Part shown: piece after piece, positions 5,670-5,863 of the stretch | Layout: every line of letters begins with the position of its first letter | Numbering within the stretch: position 1 is the stretch's first letter | Source: an uncultured Clostridia bacterium | GTDB lineage: Bacteria > Bacillota > Clostridia > Christensenellales > Aristaeellaceae | Reading direction: 5' to 3' | DNA: 5,863 nt | Assembly: GCA_946534455.1 (NCBI GenBank) | Contig: CAMNCR010000171.1 | Span: forward strand, 1 to 5,863 | Program-made: the position numbers and the translations under genes | The notes under the pieces: generated by a model | Database searches by the model: none | The model's input: only the letters and a program-made list of their open reading frames with translations | What the model was told of the DNA's origin: nothing

Positions 5670-5863
5670 TGGACGCGGAAGGGAACCGGTGCAGGCGGTG
5701 CCTGCTCCGGGAGGCGCTGCCGGAGGACTATCACCGGTATGTCGCGTCCATGCTGACGCGGATTCCCCCCCGGGAGCGGGCGGCGGAGGCGGTGTACGAG
5801 GCGCGGCTGAAAATCTGCGGGGCATGCGATCAGCTGGACCGGGGCACCTGCATGGGCTGCGGG
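5666..5863 (+). CDS. Small Cys-rich DUF6171-like protein (N-terminus, partial)
   Basis: The first 66 residues are present and the gene runs off the right edge. It shows three CxxC-type pairs: Cys9/Cys12 (CRRC), Cys51/Cys54 (CGAC) and Cys62/Cys65 (CMGC), separated by a charged helical stretch (about 15-48) containing LPEDYHRYV and RAAEAVYEARL. This pattern recalls the DUF6171 family of Firmicutes, small proteins of unknown function that probably bind zinc. The gene starts with ATGATG whose first A lies inside the abfA stop region (ATGA overlap), and I see no ribosome-binding site before it, so it is probably translated by re-initiation after abfA. Either of the two ATGs may be used. The family assignment is from recalled sequence features. 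A link to arabinose metabolism is not shown; the gene may simply be the next gene on the chromosome. Confidence 0.7.
   Translation, partial: MMDAEGNRCRRCLLREALPEDYHRYVASMLTRIPPRERAAEAVYEARLKICGACDQLDRGTCMGCG

Noticed and set aside
2964..5825. A 953-codon minus-strand open frame that joins the lipoprotein gene to the strand opposite abfA
   Set aside because: Only the part from 3938 down has a signal peptide, a ribosome site and family similarity. The upstream extension is low-complexity Gln/His/Gly/Ala sequence opposite an intact GH51 gene, as expected for antisense of GC-rich coding DNA.
1..5863. tRNA, rRNA, CRISPR arrays, insertion sequences, attachment sites or replication origin
   Set aside because: No cloverleaf, spaced repeat array, transposase motif or terminal repeats were found; the window is nearly filled by ordinary sugar-utilisation genes.

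Overview
The window looks like a carbohydrate-utilisation locus of a GC-rich Clostridia-type Firmicute. A gut or rumen lineage such as Christensenellales or Oscillospirales is plausible, but this is an inference from gene types, strong AGGAGG ribosome-binding sites and base composition, not a taxonomic call. The coding sequence is clearly GC-rich; the short intergenic spacers carry A/T tracts.

Layout. (1) Positions 1-84, minus strand: the first 28 codons of an exported protein, most likely the substrate-binding protein of a sugar ABC transporter, running off the left edge. (2) Positions 85-210: a spacer with an intrinsic terminator for the operon to its right and a promoter for the gene to its left, the two overlapping. 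(3) Positions 211-3938, minus strand: a tight three-gene operon, transcribed right to left. It encodes a YtfQ/RbsB-like sugar-binding lipoprotein, a YesM/LytS-type membrane histidine kinase (1-base gap to the lipoprotein gene) and a YesN-type response regulator with an AraC output domain (29-base overlap with the kinase gene). (4) Positions 3939-4193: a divergent control region with a promoter on each strand, a symmetric element over the abfA -10 box and a repeated A-tract motif. (5) Positions 4194-5669, plus strand: a cytoplasmic GH51 alpha-L-arabinofuranosidase. (6) Positions 5666-5863, plus strand: the start of a small Cys-rich DUF6171-like protein overlapping the end of abfA.

How it may work together. 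The lipoprotein is encoded with a kinase and regulator and no transporter subunit lies beside it. This matches the gene order of the XylFII-LytS-YesN xylose sensor of Clostridium beijerinckii, where the binding protein is the sensing subunit. The proposed circuit is: extracellular sugar binds the lipoprotein, the lipoprotein engages the kinase's short helical outer domain, the kinase phosphorylates Asp55 of the regulator, and the regulator controls abfA and the transporter starting at the left edge. YtfQ-type binding proteins take furanose sugars and GH51 enzymes release arabinofuranose, so arabinose or arabinofuranosides are the leading candidate signal. That assignment is inference. The most interesting points are this probable three-component furanose sensor and its uncharacterised promoter elements.
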